Positions 35,118 through 43,457 of a stretch of 64,000 nt of DNA are shown piece after piece. A program made the position numbers and the translations under genes. Origin of the DNA: JAIBJN01 sp963802795 (GTDB taxonomy: Bacteria > Actinomycetota > Thermoleophilia > Gaiellales > Gaiellaceae); assembly GCA_963802795.1 (NCBI GenBank), contig CAWDJV010000005.1, positions 248,001-312,000 of the forward strand, written 5' to 3'. Below the pieces are notes generated by a model, which saw nothing but the letters and a program-made list of their open reading frames with translations, made no database searches and was not told where the DNA came from. Numbering within the stretch: position 1 is the first letter of the stretch; each line of letters opens with the position of its first letter.

Positions 35118-36908
35118 TCACTCCACGGAGACCCACACCGCGCCCGCCCCCTCGTCGACGCTGCGGGGTGCTCCGCCGACCGCGATCGTCGTCACCTCGT
35201 CGGTGCGTGGATCGATCCGCGAGACCGTGCCCGCCTCGCTCGCCGCCCAGACGGCATCCGCTCCCACCGTCACCCCGAGTGCTGTTCCGCCGACGTCATA
35301 GGTGCGGGAGATGCTCTCCTCTCGCGGGTCCACGCGAAGGATGGCTTCGCCCTCGTCGTCGGCGACCCAAACCGACCCGAGTCCCGTCGCGATGTCGCCG
35401 GAGGTTCCCGGGAGCTCGACGGTCGCGATCGCTCGCATCGTCGCGGGCGACAGCCGGGCGAGCTCAGGGCCGAGGACCCAGAGGGAGCCGAATCCATAGG
35501 CCATCGGACCCCAGAGGTCGCTCGACCGCGCTTCCATCTGCGAAGTAGCTGGATCGATGCGCGAGATCGTTCGAAGGCTGCCGGCCCAGATTGCGTCCGC
35601 TCCGACCGCGAGCCAGCCCGCACCCGGGTCGACCTCGAAGGCACTTTCCTCACCCGCATTCCGAAGCGTCCAGCTCGCTTCAACGAGATCGGTGCCCGCG
35701 TCAACCCGAAAGACCCGGCCTTCGGCTGTCCCGACCCAGAGCGAGCCGAACGCGGACAGGAACTCCCGAGGTGTCCCTCCGACCGAGAACGTCGAGACGA
35801 GCGTGCGGGTCTGTGCGTCGATGCGGGAGATCGTCCCGGCGCCGTCGTTCGAGTTGAGCACCCACACCCATTCGTCCGAGGCGGCGACGTCCGTCGGCGT
35901 GTTACCGACCGGGATCGCCTGCACGAGCTCCTCCGAGACAGGGTCGACGACCCCGAGGGAGTTGGGGGGAGCGACGAGCGTCTCACCCGAGCCGAGAGTG
36001 AGCACGAGAACGGCGGCGACGACGGCCAGGGCGATCAAGGCGGCGCCGCCGTAGAGAAGGCGCCCGCCGATCCGCCGCCGCCTGCGCCTGACGGCGACCG
36101 GCGAAGGCCCGAGGCCGAGCGCCGCGCGCGCCTCGTCGACGAACGCGTCGCAGCTCTCGTACCGTTGTTCCGGCTCCTTGGCAAGGGCGCGGGCAAAGAC
36201 CGATTCGAGCTCGGGGTAGGCCGCAAGCGGGCTCGCCTCCTCCTGCATGTGCGCCCAGAGCGTCTGGGCCTCCGTATCGCGCCGGAACGGCGGAGCTCCG
36301 GAAAGCAGCTCGTAGAGCACACAGGAGAGGGCGTACTGGTCCGTCCGGCCGTCCACCTCGCCGCGTCGGATCTGCTCGGGGGCGAGGTAGTCGAGCGACC
36401 CTGCCAGCCCGGACGCGGTCGGCCCTTTGGCGCCGAGCTGCGTCGTCAGGCCGAAGTCGGACAGGTAGCAGTGGTCGGCCGCGTCGACGAGCACGTTCCC
36501 CGGCTTGACGTCTCGATGGACGAGCCCCCGCGCGTGCGCTGCGTCGAGTGCGTCCGCCACCTGGCCGACGAGCCCCAGTGCGCGCTCGGCGGGAAGCGGG
36601 CCTTGCTCCACGATCGCGCCGAGGTCCGTGCCCTCGACGAACCGGTTGGCGAGGTAGAGCTCGCCGTCCGCTTCGCCCGAGGCATACACGGGCAGAATGC
36701 CGGCGTGGTCGATTGAGGCCGCGAGCCTCGACTCGCCCAGGAAGCGCTCCCGAAACGACGCGTCGCTCGCGAGCTCGGGCGCGATCAGCTTCAGCGCGAC
36801 GGGCCGGTCAAGCGCCAGCTCGGTGGCGCGGTAGACGACCCCCATGCCGCCGCGACCGACGACGTCGTCGATGCGGTAGCCGGCGAACTGTGTTCCGAGC
36901 TCGGGCAT
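35118..36908 (-). CDS. Membrane Ser/Thr protein kinase (PknB-like) with extracellular YVTN-like beta-propeller
   Basis: 596 residues. Kinase domain 9-270: glycine loop VGRGGMGVVYRA, ATP lysine PVALKLIAPE, catalytic loop GLVHRDVKPGNVLVD, metal DFGLTTQLG, activation end GSLDYLAPEQIRRGEVDGRT. After a basic patch (RRRRRRIGGRLL) a single TM (LIALAVVAAVLVLTL) leads to about 280 residues of propeller blades such as NSLGVVDPVSEELVQAIPVG, FGSLWVGTAEGRVFRVDAG and AGAVWVSVE at the end. All catalytic residues are present. It starts 6 bp after the BTAD regulator stop, so the two are translated together. The blades resemble those in the BTAD fusion at 40807-42692. Confidence 0.93.
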   Translation of the reverse strand: MPELGTQFAGYRIDDVVGRGGMGVVYRATELALDRPVALKLIAPELASDASFRERFLGESRLAASIDHAGILPVYASGEADGELYLANRFVEGTDLGAIVEQGPLPAERALGLVGQVADALDAAHARGLVHRDVKPGNVLVDAADHCYLSDFGLTTQLGAKGPTASGLAGSLDYLAPEQIRRGEVDGRTDQYALSCVLYELLSGAPPFRRDTEAQTLWAHMQEEASPLAAYPELESVFARALAKEPEQRYESCDAFVDEARAALGLGPSPVAVRRRRRRIGGRLLYGGAALIALAVVAAVLVLTLGSGETLVAPPNSLGVVDPVSEELVQAIPVGNTPTDVAASDEWVWVLNSNDGAGTISRIDAQTRTLVSTFSVGGTPREFLSAFGSLWVGTAEGRVFRVDAGTDLVEASWTLRNAGEESAFEVDPGAGWLAVGADAIWAGSLRTISRIDPATSQMEARSSDLWGPMAYGFGSLWVLGPELARLSPATMRAIATVELPGTSGDIATGLGSVWVADDEGEAILRVDPREESISRTYDVGGTALGVTVGADAVWAASEAGTVSRIDPRTDEVTTIAVGGAPRSVDEGAGAVWVSVE

Positions 36909-36914
36909 CTCGGA

Positions 36915-38492
36915 TCACATTCTCGGCCGTTCAATCGACCATGTGAAGCGCGTCATCGTCGCCTGCGGCGCGATGCCGCTCGGCCGCAGGCCGCGGCGCA
37001 CGAGCACGGTCGGCGCCGGTGGCGACGCGACGAGAGCGGTGCGAGTCTCTCCCAGCCCCTCCGTCCGCCAGCGATCGGACAGCCCCAAGACGAGCAATCC
37101 TGCTCCTTCCGCGAGTGCTGAAAGGCCCTCATGTCCGAGCCGGCCGAGGAGCGGTTCCGCGACGACTCCAGCCGTGTGCTGGACGATCAGGGACGCATCC
37201 GCGAGCATGCGGCTTGCGTCACGTCCCCCAGGGACCTCGTCGGCCGCCCCGACGAGGCGGAGCGGGCGGTCGAGCGCCGCCGCCGCCCAGGCGCCGAGCT
37301 CGAGCGCAGCCCAGTCGTGCTCGAAGGCGCCGAAGGGAACGACGATCGGCCCGGCTCCGAGCGGCCCACCACGCTCGACGAGTGAGGCGACGTCGCACGT
37401 CGCTCGGTCGAAGACGGCGGCCAGGCGGCCCGCGAGCGGGTCGCCGTCGAACGAGATGAGAAGCAGGTCGGCATCCTGCTGGTCTACCAGCCGGACGACG
37501 TCCTCGGCCGGCGACGATGAGGAGAACGCGGCGACACGCAGTCTCCCACCGCGTTCGGTGAGCTCGCGCTTCACCTCACCGAGCGCAGCAGCAGTGGGCG
37601 AGAGCTCGGCGGCTGGGACGATCCGGGCGAGCACGAGCTCCCTCCGGTTGGGACCGCCGGCGAGCGCCTCGGCGAGCGGAAGCAGCAGGCCGACCGACCC
37701 CGCGCCGTCCGGCACCGCCACGATGGACCTCAGTGCCTCCTGCGTCGGCCGCTGCTCAAAGGAGAGCGCTTGATCCTGGCGCAAGATCGCGCGCTCGAGC
37801 TCGCGCAGCTCCGGTCCCGGCTCGAGGCCGAGCTCTTCGTCGAGCAGCCGCCGGCCCTCACGGAAGACGTCGAGCGCGTCGGACTGGCGCCCTGCGCGAT
37901 AGAGCGCACGCATGAGCAGCGCGCGCGGCCGCTCCTGCAGCGGCCGCTCGGCCACGAGCGCCTGCAGCTCGCCGATGAGCTCGCGGCCGCCGCCGAGCTC
38001 CAGGTCCGCCTCGATCCGCTCCTCGAGAGCGAGCTGACGCAGCTCCTCGAGCCTCGCCGCCTCGGTCTGCACGAACGGGTCGTACGCGAAGTCCGCGAGC
38101 GGCGCGTCGCGCCAGAGCGAAAGCGCAGCCCGGAGAGTCGCCGCCCGTGGGGCCGGCTCCTCGCCCCGCGCCCTCGCGAGCAGCTCCTCGAAGAGGTGCA
38201 GGTCGAGCTCCCCCGGCGCGACGCGCAGCACGTACCCGGGAGCTCGGGTCTCGAGCACGTGGCGGGCGCTCCCGAACGCCTTGCGCAGCGCGGAGACGTA
38301 GACCTGAATCGCCTTCGCGGCGGTCTTCGGGATCTCCTCCGGCCAGAGCGCCTCTGCGAGCCGGTCGGCCGAGACGACCTCGTTCGCGTGGAGGAGCAGG
38401 AACGCGAACAGCGCGCGCTGGCGGGGAGCGCCGAGATCGAGCGGGCGCCCGGCATCGAGCACCTCGAGCGGCCCCAGAACCCTGAACTCCAC
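36915..38492 (-). CDS. AfsR/SARP-type BTAD transcriptional regulator with C-terminal universal-stress-like domains
   Basis: 525 residues, GTG 38492. OmpR-like winged helix: VEFRVLGPLEVLDAGRPLDL, RQRALFAFLLLHANEVVSAD and KAIQVYVSALRKAFG. The BTAD helical repeat follows: ARLEELRQLALEERIEADLE, RPRALLMRALYRAGRQSDAL, EELGLEPGPELRELERAILR. From about 300 on, two units look like universal stress protein folds (GSVGLLLPLAEALAGGPNRR, ADLLLISFDGDPLAGRL, VPFGAFEHDWAALELGAWAA). First gene of an operon with the kinase and lipoprotein, and divergent from RPDDRA protein B across an SARP-type operator. Confidence 0.92.
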   Translation of the reverse strand: MEFRVLGPLEVLDAGRPLDLGAPRQRALFAFLLLHANEVVSADRLAEALWPEEIPKTAAKAIQVYVSALRKAFGSARHVLETRAPGYVLRVAPGELDLHLFEELLARARGEEPAPRAATLRAALSLWRDAPLADFAYDPFVQTEAARLEELRQLALEERIEADLELGGGRELIGELQALVAERPLQERPRALLMRALYRAGRQSDALDVFREGRRLLDEELGLEPGPELRELERAILRQDQALSFEQRPTQEALRSIVAVPDGAGSVGLLLPLAEALAGGPNRRELVLARIVPAAELSPTAAALGEVKRELTERGGRLRVAAFSSSSPAEDVVRLVDQQDADLLLISFDGDPLAGRLAAVFDRATCDVASLVERGGPLGAGPIVVPFGAFEHDWAALELGAWAAAALDRPLRLVGAADEVPGGRDASRMLADASLIVQHTAGVVAEPLLGRLGHEGLSALAEGAGLLVLGLSDRWRTEGLGETRTALVASPPAPTVLVRRGLRPSGIAPQATMTRFTWSIERPRM

Positions 38493-38521
38493 GGCGCAAA
38501 CGCTACTTGCAGCCGAAAGGC

Positions 38522-38550
38522 CTTTACCCGGCCTTAGGTCCGTCATAGGC
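38522..38550 (+). promoter_or_regulatory. SARP-type operator B: three heptamers at 11-bp spacing
   Basis: CTTTACC (38522), CTTAGGT (38533) and CATAGGC (38544) repeat every 11 bp in the gap between the divergent BTAD regulator and RPDDRA gene B. The site probably controls both directions. Confidence 0.65.
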
Positions 38551-38610
38551 GCGCCCTCCGATCCTCCACCCATGAGATCGCACAAGGCGATCACGAGAAA
38601 AGGAGACGAC

Positions 38611-39075
38611 ATGAAGATTCGGACGAAGCTCATCGGAACGATCGCCCTCGGCGCTGCGCTTCTGATTCCCGTCGCCCAGGCGCAGAGGCCCGACGACCGC
38701 GCCGGCCTCCACGGGCCGGGCGCATTCGCCGTGACGGAGACGTCCGCGGCGACTCACCCGGACAACCGCGCCGGCGTTCGCGGCCCCGGGACGGTCGCAG
38801 CGGAGCGCGTGGCTGCCCGGCCTGACGATCGCGCCGGAGTCCGCGGACCGGGCGCACTCGGGTCGCCGCAGGCCACGCTTACGACGCACCCCGACAACCG
38901 CGCGGGCACCCGCGGGCCCGGCTCCGTCACCACCGTCGCCTTCCAGCCGGACTCGATCGGCTTCGACTGGCGCGACGGGCTGCTCGGAGCGCTCGGGGGC
39001 GCAGGCCTGGCACTTCTCCTCACCGGAAGCGCCTTCCTGCTCATGAGCCAGCGAAGCAGAGCACGCACCGCCTAA
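38611..39075 (+). CDS. Secreted, membrane-anchored RPDDRA-repeat protein B
   Basis: 154 residues, nearly identical to protein A over the signal peptide (TKLIGTIALGAALLIPVAQA), first repeats and C-terminal TM (GGAGLALLLTGSAFLLM). It keeps four units: RPDDRAGLHGPG, HPDNRAGVRGPG, RPDDRAGVRGPG and HPDNRAGTRGPG, with no interrupting segment, so it is probably closer to the ancestral form. ATG after AAAAGGAGACGAC. Divergent from the BTAD regulator at 38492. Confidence 0.82.
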   Translation: MKIRTKLIGTIALGAALLIPVAQAQRPDDRAGLHGPGAFAVTETSAATHPDNRAGVRGPGTVAAERVAARPDDRAGVRGPGALGSPQATLTTHPDNRAGTRGPGSVTTVAFQPDSIGFDWRDGLLGALGGAGLALLLTGSAFLLMSQRSRARTA

Positions 39076-39089
39076 GCGAAGACTCCGCA

Positions 39090-39136
39090 AGAGACCGCCA
39101 CCCGGAAAGGCAACAGCCTCTCCGGTGGCGGTCTCT
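39090..39136 (+). terminator. Terminator hairpin after RPDDRA protein B
   Basis: AGAGACCGCCA (39090-39100) pairs with TGGCGGTCTCT (39126-39136). The stem extends through CCGGA/TCCGG with one bulged C. Counterpart of the hairpin after protein A. Confidence 0.75.
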
Positions 39137-39391
39137 CTGCGTCCACAGGTAGACCCGGTCACAGCGCACCGTTAGGCGGGCACATCGTCTGTGGCGGCCT
39201 CCCAACCGTGTCGGAAGAGGCGGCTCTGCGCGGCCGACCGCCCCTCCGATCAGCGACCTGGGCCCAACCACTCAGCTTACGCGGCCGGCTGGTACAAGAC
39301 CGACGTCACCAACCGCTTCCAGGCCAGTGACTCGCTTTCTGGGCTGAACGCTGATTGTGTGACAGCCCGATCACGATTTCTAGGAGGAAAG

Positions 39392-40357
39392 ATGGAGCGC
39401 GCAGAGCCCACGGGACAGGTCGATGCACAGAACGTGCCGAGATTCGTGGGGCTTCGCACGTTCGCTCGCCTCCCGCGACTCGAGGACGTCGGCAGCGCAG
39501 ACGCAGCGTTGCTCGGTGCGCCGATCGACCTCGGCACGACGTTCCGCAGCGGCGCACGGTTCGGGCCGGCAGCCATCCGGGAGGCCTCCCTTCTTCTGAA
39601 GCCCTACAGCGAGCCCCTCGACGTCTTTCCGTTCGACGATATGCAGGTGGTCGACGCGGGAGATGCCCCGGCGATTCCGATTGACATCATCGCTGCGCAC
39701 GCCGCGATCGAGCAGGAGGCACGCAAGCTCCACGAGCGTGAGACCGCGGTCATCGGGCTCGGCGGCGATCATTCCGTGGCACTTCCTCTGCTGCGCGCGG
39801 CGGCGGCGAGGCACGGGAAGCTCTCACTCCTCCAGCTGGACTCGCACACCGATACATGGGACTCGTATTTCGGCGGCCACAAGCTGACGAACGGCACGAT
39901 CTTCCGACGTGCCATCGAGGAGGACTTGATCGATCCAGAGCGCTCCGTCCAAATCGGACTACGCGGCGGCCTCTACTCCAAGGGCGACTATCGCGACAAC
40001 AGCGACCTCGGGTTCAAGACGCTGCTTGCCCGCGAGCTCGACGGTGCGGGGATCGACGGCGCGCTCTCACTCGCCCACGAGCACTGCACTCTGCCCACCT
40101 ATGTAACGCTCGACATCGACGTCCTGGATCCAGCCTTCGCGCCTGGGACGGGCACGCCCGAGATCGGCGGTATGACCACGCGGGAGCTCCTTGGGTTCCT
40201 ACGCGGTCTAACCGATCTCAGCTCAGGCATCGTTGCCGGGGACGTCGTGGAGGTCTCGCCACCATATGACCCCTCGGGCATCACCGCGCTCGCGGGCGCC
40301 AACCTCGCTTGGGAACTGCTCTGTCTACTCGCTCGCTACCGCGGGAGACCCTCGTGA
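39392..40357 (+). CDS. Agmatinase / ureohydrolase family enzyme
   Basis: 321 residues, ATG 39392 after TAGGAGGAAAG. Binuclear manganese motifs are complete: LGGDHSVALPLL, LLQLDSHTDTWDSYFGGH (DxHxD) and VTLDIDVLDPAFAPGTGTPE (DxDxxD). ALLGAPIDLGTTFRSGARFG is the usual ureohydrolase N-terminal strand, and EVSPPYDPSGITALAGANLA the C-terminal signature shared by agmatinase and guanidinobutyrase. It hydrolyses a guanidino compound to urea plus amine; agmatine is most likely but not proven. Not part of the flanking signalling operons. Confidence 0.92.
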   Translation: MERAEPTGQVDAQNVPRFVGLRTFARLPRLEDVGSADAALLGAPIDLGTTFRSGARFGPAAIREASLLLKPYSEPLDVFPFDDMQVVDAGDAPAIPIDIIAAHAAIEQEARKLHERETAVIGLGGDHSVALPLLRAAAARHGKLSLLQLDSHTDTWDSYFGGHKLTNGTIFRRAIEEDLIDPERSVQIGLRGGLYSKGDYRDNSDLGFKTLLARELDGAGIDGALSLAHEHCTLPTYVTLDIDVLDPAFAPGTGTPEIGGMTTRELLGFLRGLTDLSSGIVAGDVVEVSPPYDPSGITALAGANLAWELLCLLARYRGRPS

Positions 40358-40806
40358 TCGTGTAGTCGGCGACGGCGGGCGCGGAGCGCCCGAAGTAGCC
40401 GACCACCGCGCCATCCTCGTGGACGTCCCGTCAGCAAAAGCCCTGCAAATCCTGAGAAGCCGACGCCCGGACTCGAACCGGGGACCCCTTCATTACGAGG
40501 GGAAGACAGGTGAGGGACGGTCGTTCACTCAACGACCCGCCTGAGCATGTCCTCGCTGGGAGCTGAGCGGTTCCTTACTTCGGGTAGAGGACACGCGCGC
40601 CCACTCGTGCCCGGACTGCCGTACCCGTTTCGTACCCGGCGGCGAAGACAAGTGTGGCTCAGCGCCCTCGCGCGACCGATCCGTCTCGGGTTGGAGTCGC
40701 GCAGATGCTTGCTGTGAGATCGCTGAGTATCTCGAGCCGTCTGGTGGGAGAGCGGCATGGCCGTCGACGAAGCGGTGGCCGGGAGGAAGGGCGGAGGTCC
40801 TCGCAG
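40358..40806. other. Intergenic stretch containing a partial tRNA-Thr copy, otherwise no gene
   Basis: Apart from the tRNA 3'-half copy at 40459-40499, no open frame here has a ribosome site or recognisable motif. It marks the left side of the 3.0-kb segment that carries the BTAD-propeller gene and RPDDRA protein C. Confidence 0.5.
40459..40499 (-). pseudogene. 3' half of tRNA-Thr, candidate attachment-site copy
   Basis: 41 bp match the tRNA-Thr 3' half from the anticodon loop (CTCGTAATGAAG) through the T-arm to the acceptor strand, with two differences. Those two are in opposite strands of the T-stem (CCCGG with CCGGG in place of CTCGG with CCGAG), so pairing is preserved. The copy therefore comes from a different functional tRNA-Thr, not from drift of this one. 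Confidence 0.75.
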
Positions 40807-42692
40807 CTATCGCACCGAAACCCAGACGGCCCCTTCCCCGGCAGCGATGCCCTCGAGGGGATTGCCGACGTCGATCGTGGCGCTGAGCTCGCCCGAGCGC
40901 GGGTCGATGCGGGAGACCGTGCTGTCGTTGTCGTTCTCGATCCACACCGCTCCTTCGCCGACGGCGACGCCCCAGGGATCCGATCCCGCATTGAGCGTTC
41001 TGGCGACCCGGTTCGCCTGAGGGTCGATCTGCCAGAGGGTGTCGTTCCCGGGCACCACCGCCCACACGGATCCCTGGCCGACCGCTACTCCGCGAGGCGT
41101 CGCGACGACCGGAAGCGTTACCGCGACGGCGTTCGAAGCCGGATCGATTCTCGAGACGCCGTCATCATCATCGTCCTTCCGTTGTCGCGTCTTCTTGGAG
41201 GCGCTCTCCGGAACCCACACTGCTCCTTCGCCGAACGCAATCGAGCCGCTCCAGCTCCCTCCCGCCGGAATCGTCGCGAGTACGCGAGCGGTCCTCGGGT
41301 CGATGCGAGAGACCTCCTCGCCGTGTGCGAGCCAGACTGCTCCAGCACCGACGGCGACCGCGCTGGGCCCGCGCTCGTAGCCGGCCGGGAGCGGCCCGAG
41401 TTTCGGGCGAACGGTGCGCCTCAAGCGGACGACGTTGTCGGCCGTGTCGATCCGCACGAGGGCCTGGTCGAGGCCACCCGCGACCCAGACCGCTCCGTTT
41501 GCGACGGCAAGGCCGGTGGGCTCGATCCCTAGCCCGATGGTTGTGACGACCGTGCGCGTTTTCGGATCGATCCGCGAGACGGTGCGGTCTTCGACGTTCC
41601 CCACCCAGACCGCTCCTTCTCCGATGGCGATTGGCCCAGGGGCGCGCCCGACCGCGATGCCGTCCACGACGCGCCCCGTCCTCGGATCGATGACCGCAAC
41701 CGAGTTCGGAGCAACAGTCGTCGCCGGTTGGCGGCTGGGGACGCGCGAGGACAAAGCGTTTCCGTCATCCCCCAGGAGAAGCAACGCGACGACGCCCGCT
41801 AGGGCAGCAGGAAGAAGTGCCCCGAGCCCGACGACGACACGCTTCCGAGAACGCCGCGAAAGACGAGCCGGCTCTCGCTCGCGCCGACCGACCCGCAGCG
41901 CCAAACGGCGACTCGACGCCTGCGGCTCGGGGTCGAGTGCGGGTCCTGCCGGAGGATTGCCTGGTGCAGCTCGCGCAGCTCGCGGCCGGGCTCGATACCG
42001 AGCTCGTTGACGAGCGCTTGTCGCGCTGCCCGATACGTCTCGAGCGCCTCCGCTTGCCTCCCAGCGCGGTAGAGGGCGAGCATCAGCTGGGCGCGCAGAC
42101 GCTCGCGTAGCGGCCGTTCCTTCACAAGCGCCTCGAGCTCGCCGACGAGGGCCCTGTGCCGGCCAGAGGCGAGGTCGGCCTCGAGGCGATCCTCGAGCGT
42201 CGCTATCCGCAGCTCCTCGAGGCGGGCGATCTCGGCCTGGGCAAAGGCCTCGTAGGCGAAATCCGCCAACGGGGGCCCGCGCCAGAGCGCGAGCGCCTCA
42301 CGCAGGCGCGCGGCCGCCCTCTCTGGCTCACCCTGCGCGAGCGCCGCGCGTGCCTGGTCGCGGAGGCACTCGAAGACGCGGAGGTCGAGCTGGTCGCTCT
42401 CGAGCCGCAGCTCGTAGCCCGCGCCGCGCGTCACGATCACGCTGCCGGCAGCCCCAAGAGCACGACCGGGCTCTAGCTGCTTGCGCAGCGTGGACACGTG
42501 CCCCTGCAGCGCCTTCGCGGCCGTGCTGGGCGGGCGCTCGCCCCAGAGCTCGTGGATCAGCTGGTCGCGAGAGACGGTCTCGTTCGCCCGCAGCAGCAAG
42601 ACCGCGAGCAGCGCCTTCTGTTGCCCGGCGCCGAGCCCGAGCACGCGCTCGTCGTCGCGCACCTCGATCGGGCCCAGAATCCGAAACTCCAC
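40807..42692 (-). CDS. Membrane-bound BTAD (SARP-type) regulator fused to a YVTN-like beta-propeller, one frameshift
   Basis: GTG 42692 opens an OmpR-like winged helix (VEFRILGPIEVRDDERVLGL, KALQGHVSTLRKQL) and BTAD repeats (QLMLALYRAGRQAEALETYR, ELGIEPGRELRELHQAILRQ). Near 41948 the frame is lost after ILRQDP. The continuation LDPEPQASSRRLALRVGRRE is in the next frame, followed by a TM (VVGLGALLPAALAGVVALLL) and about 290 residues of blades such as NSVAVIDPRTGRVVDGIAVG and GEGAVWVPESAS, ending GEGAVWVSVR. Joined, about 628 residues: DNA-binding inside, propeller outside. Divergent from RPDDRA gene C. Both halves are well conserved, so the indel may be technical. Confidence 0.82.
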
Positions 42693-42708
42693 CAACTCAT
42701 CCTGGCAG

Positions 42709-42737
42709 CCTTACCCGGCCCTTACCAGCCTTCATAC
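42709..42737 (+). promoter_or_regulatory. SARP-type operator C: three heptamers at 11-bp spacing
   Basis: CCTTACC (42709), CCTTACC (42720) and TTCATAC (42731) start exactly 11 bp apart with 4-bp spacers. The site lies between the divergent BTAD-propeller gene and RPDDRA gene C, as at operator B, though the flanking DNA is otherwise diverged. The first two heptamers are identical. Confidence 0.68.
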
Positions 42738-42808
42738 CACGCTCTGGGCGGCCCGTCCGATCCTCCACGCACCGACCGAATGGGACGGTCACCAGAAGAG
42801 GAGGAACG

Positions 42809-43273
42809 ATGAACAGCAATCACATCATTCGCCGGGTTGCAGTGGCGCTACTCGCGGGCGCGCTCGCGATCATCCTGGCGGCTCCGGCCCAGGCCGATTC
42901 GCGTGCCCGGCCGGACGACCAGGCGATCCACGGCCCGGGAGCCGTCGCGGCAATCGCGTCCGCCGATCCTGTCCGCCCCGACGACCGCGCCGACCGCGCC
43001 GTCGTGCGGGCGGAGCAGCCGCCCGCGGCCCGACCCGACGACCGCGCTTCCCGCGGAATCGGGCCGGTTCTGGTCGTCTCCCCGACCCGCCCGGACGACC
43101 GCGCCGACCGGAGCCTGCCGACCTTCGCCGTCGAGGCGCTGCCGACGACGAGCGACGAGTTCGACTGGACCGACGCCGGAATCGGCGCCGTCGGAGCATT
43201 CGGGCTCGCGCTCCTCCTCACCGGCGCATCCGTCCTCGGACTCCGCCATCGCCGGGCCGCAGCACTCTCCTAG
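42809..43273 (+). CDS. Secreted, membrane-anchored RPDDRA-repeat protein C
   Basis: 154 residues, ATG after AGAGGAGGAACG. Signal peptide VALLAGALAIILAAPAQA; repeats RPDDQAIHGPG, RPDDRADRAVV, RPDDRASRGIG and RPDDRADRSLP; then DEFDWTDAGIGAVGAFGLAL leading into a TM and basic end RHRRAAALS. Shares plan and the FDW-D-x-G-x-GA membrane-entry motif with proteins A and B but is clearly diverged, so the family is older than the A/B duplication. Confidence 0.8.
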   Translation: MNSNHIIRRVAVALLAGALAIILAAPAQADSRARPDDQAIHGPGAVAAIASADPVRPDDRADRAVVRAEQPPAARPDDRASRGIGPVLVVSPTRPDDRADRSLPTFAVEALPTTSDEFDWTDAGIGAVGAFGLALLLTGASVLGLRHRRAAALS

Positions 43274-43282
43274 GACAAAGCT

Positions 43283-43316
43283 GCGAGGGTGGCCGCCCCA
43301 CGGCGGCCACCCTCGC
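43283..43316 (+). terminator. Terminator hairpin after RPDDRA protein C
   Basis: Perfect 15-bp stem GCGAGGGTGGCCGCC (43283-43297) with GGCGGCCACCCTCGC (43302-43316) and a 4-nt loop CCAC, 10 bp after the stop. Confidence 0.8.
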
Positions 43317-43457
43317 TTGGCGCGCCAAGTCGCCGCGACAAGAAGATGCGGTCTTTAGGCCGCTCCATAACGACGGCTTCCGAGAGCCCCCTCAGGTCGT
43401 GAAGTGGTCCACCCGTCTATTCAGGCAACCGGAGTAGCCTCTAAGCAGGGACTTCCA

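Larger units (their letters stand above)
38502..39235. repeat. Long direct repeat, copy B (about 734 bp)
   Basis: The other copy of 32942-33700. The two units are 5.56 kb apart and enclose the lipoprotein, kinase and BTAD genes. Copy B starts 9 bp upstream of the BTAD start codon, so the duplicated block contains operator, RPDDRA gene, terminator and about 100 bp of downstream DNA but not the regulator. Confidence 0.9.

Noticed and set aside
40525..40758. Small open frames on both strands beside the tRNA fragment, considered as a mini-integrase
   Set aside because: No tyrosine recombinase motifs, no ribosome sites, and Arg/Ser-rich shadow composition.
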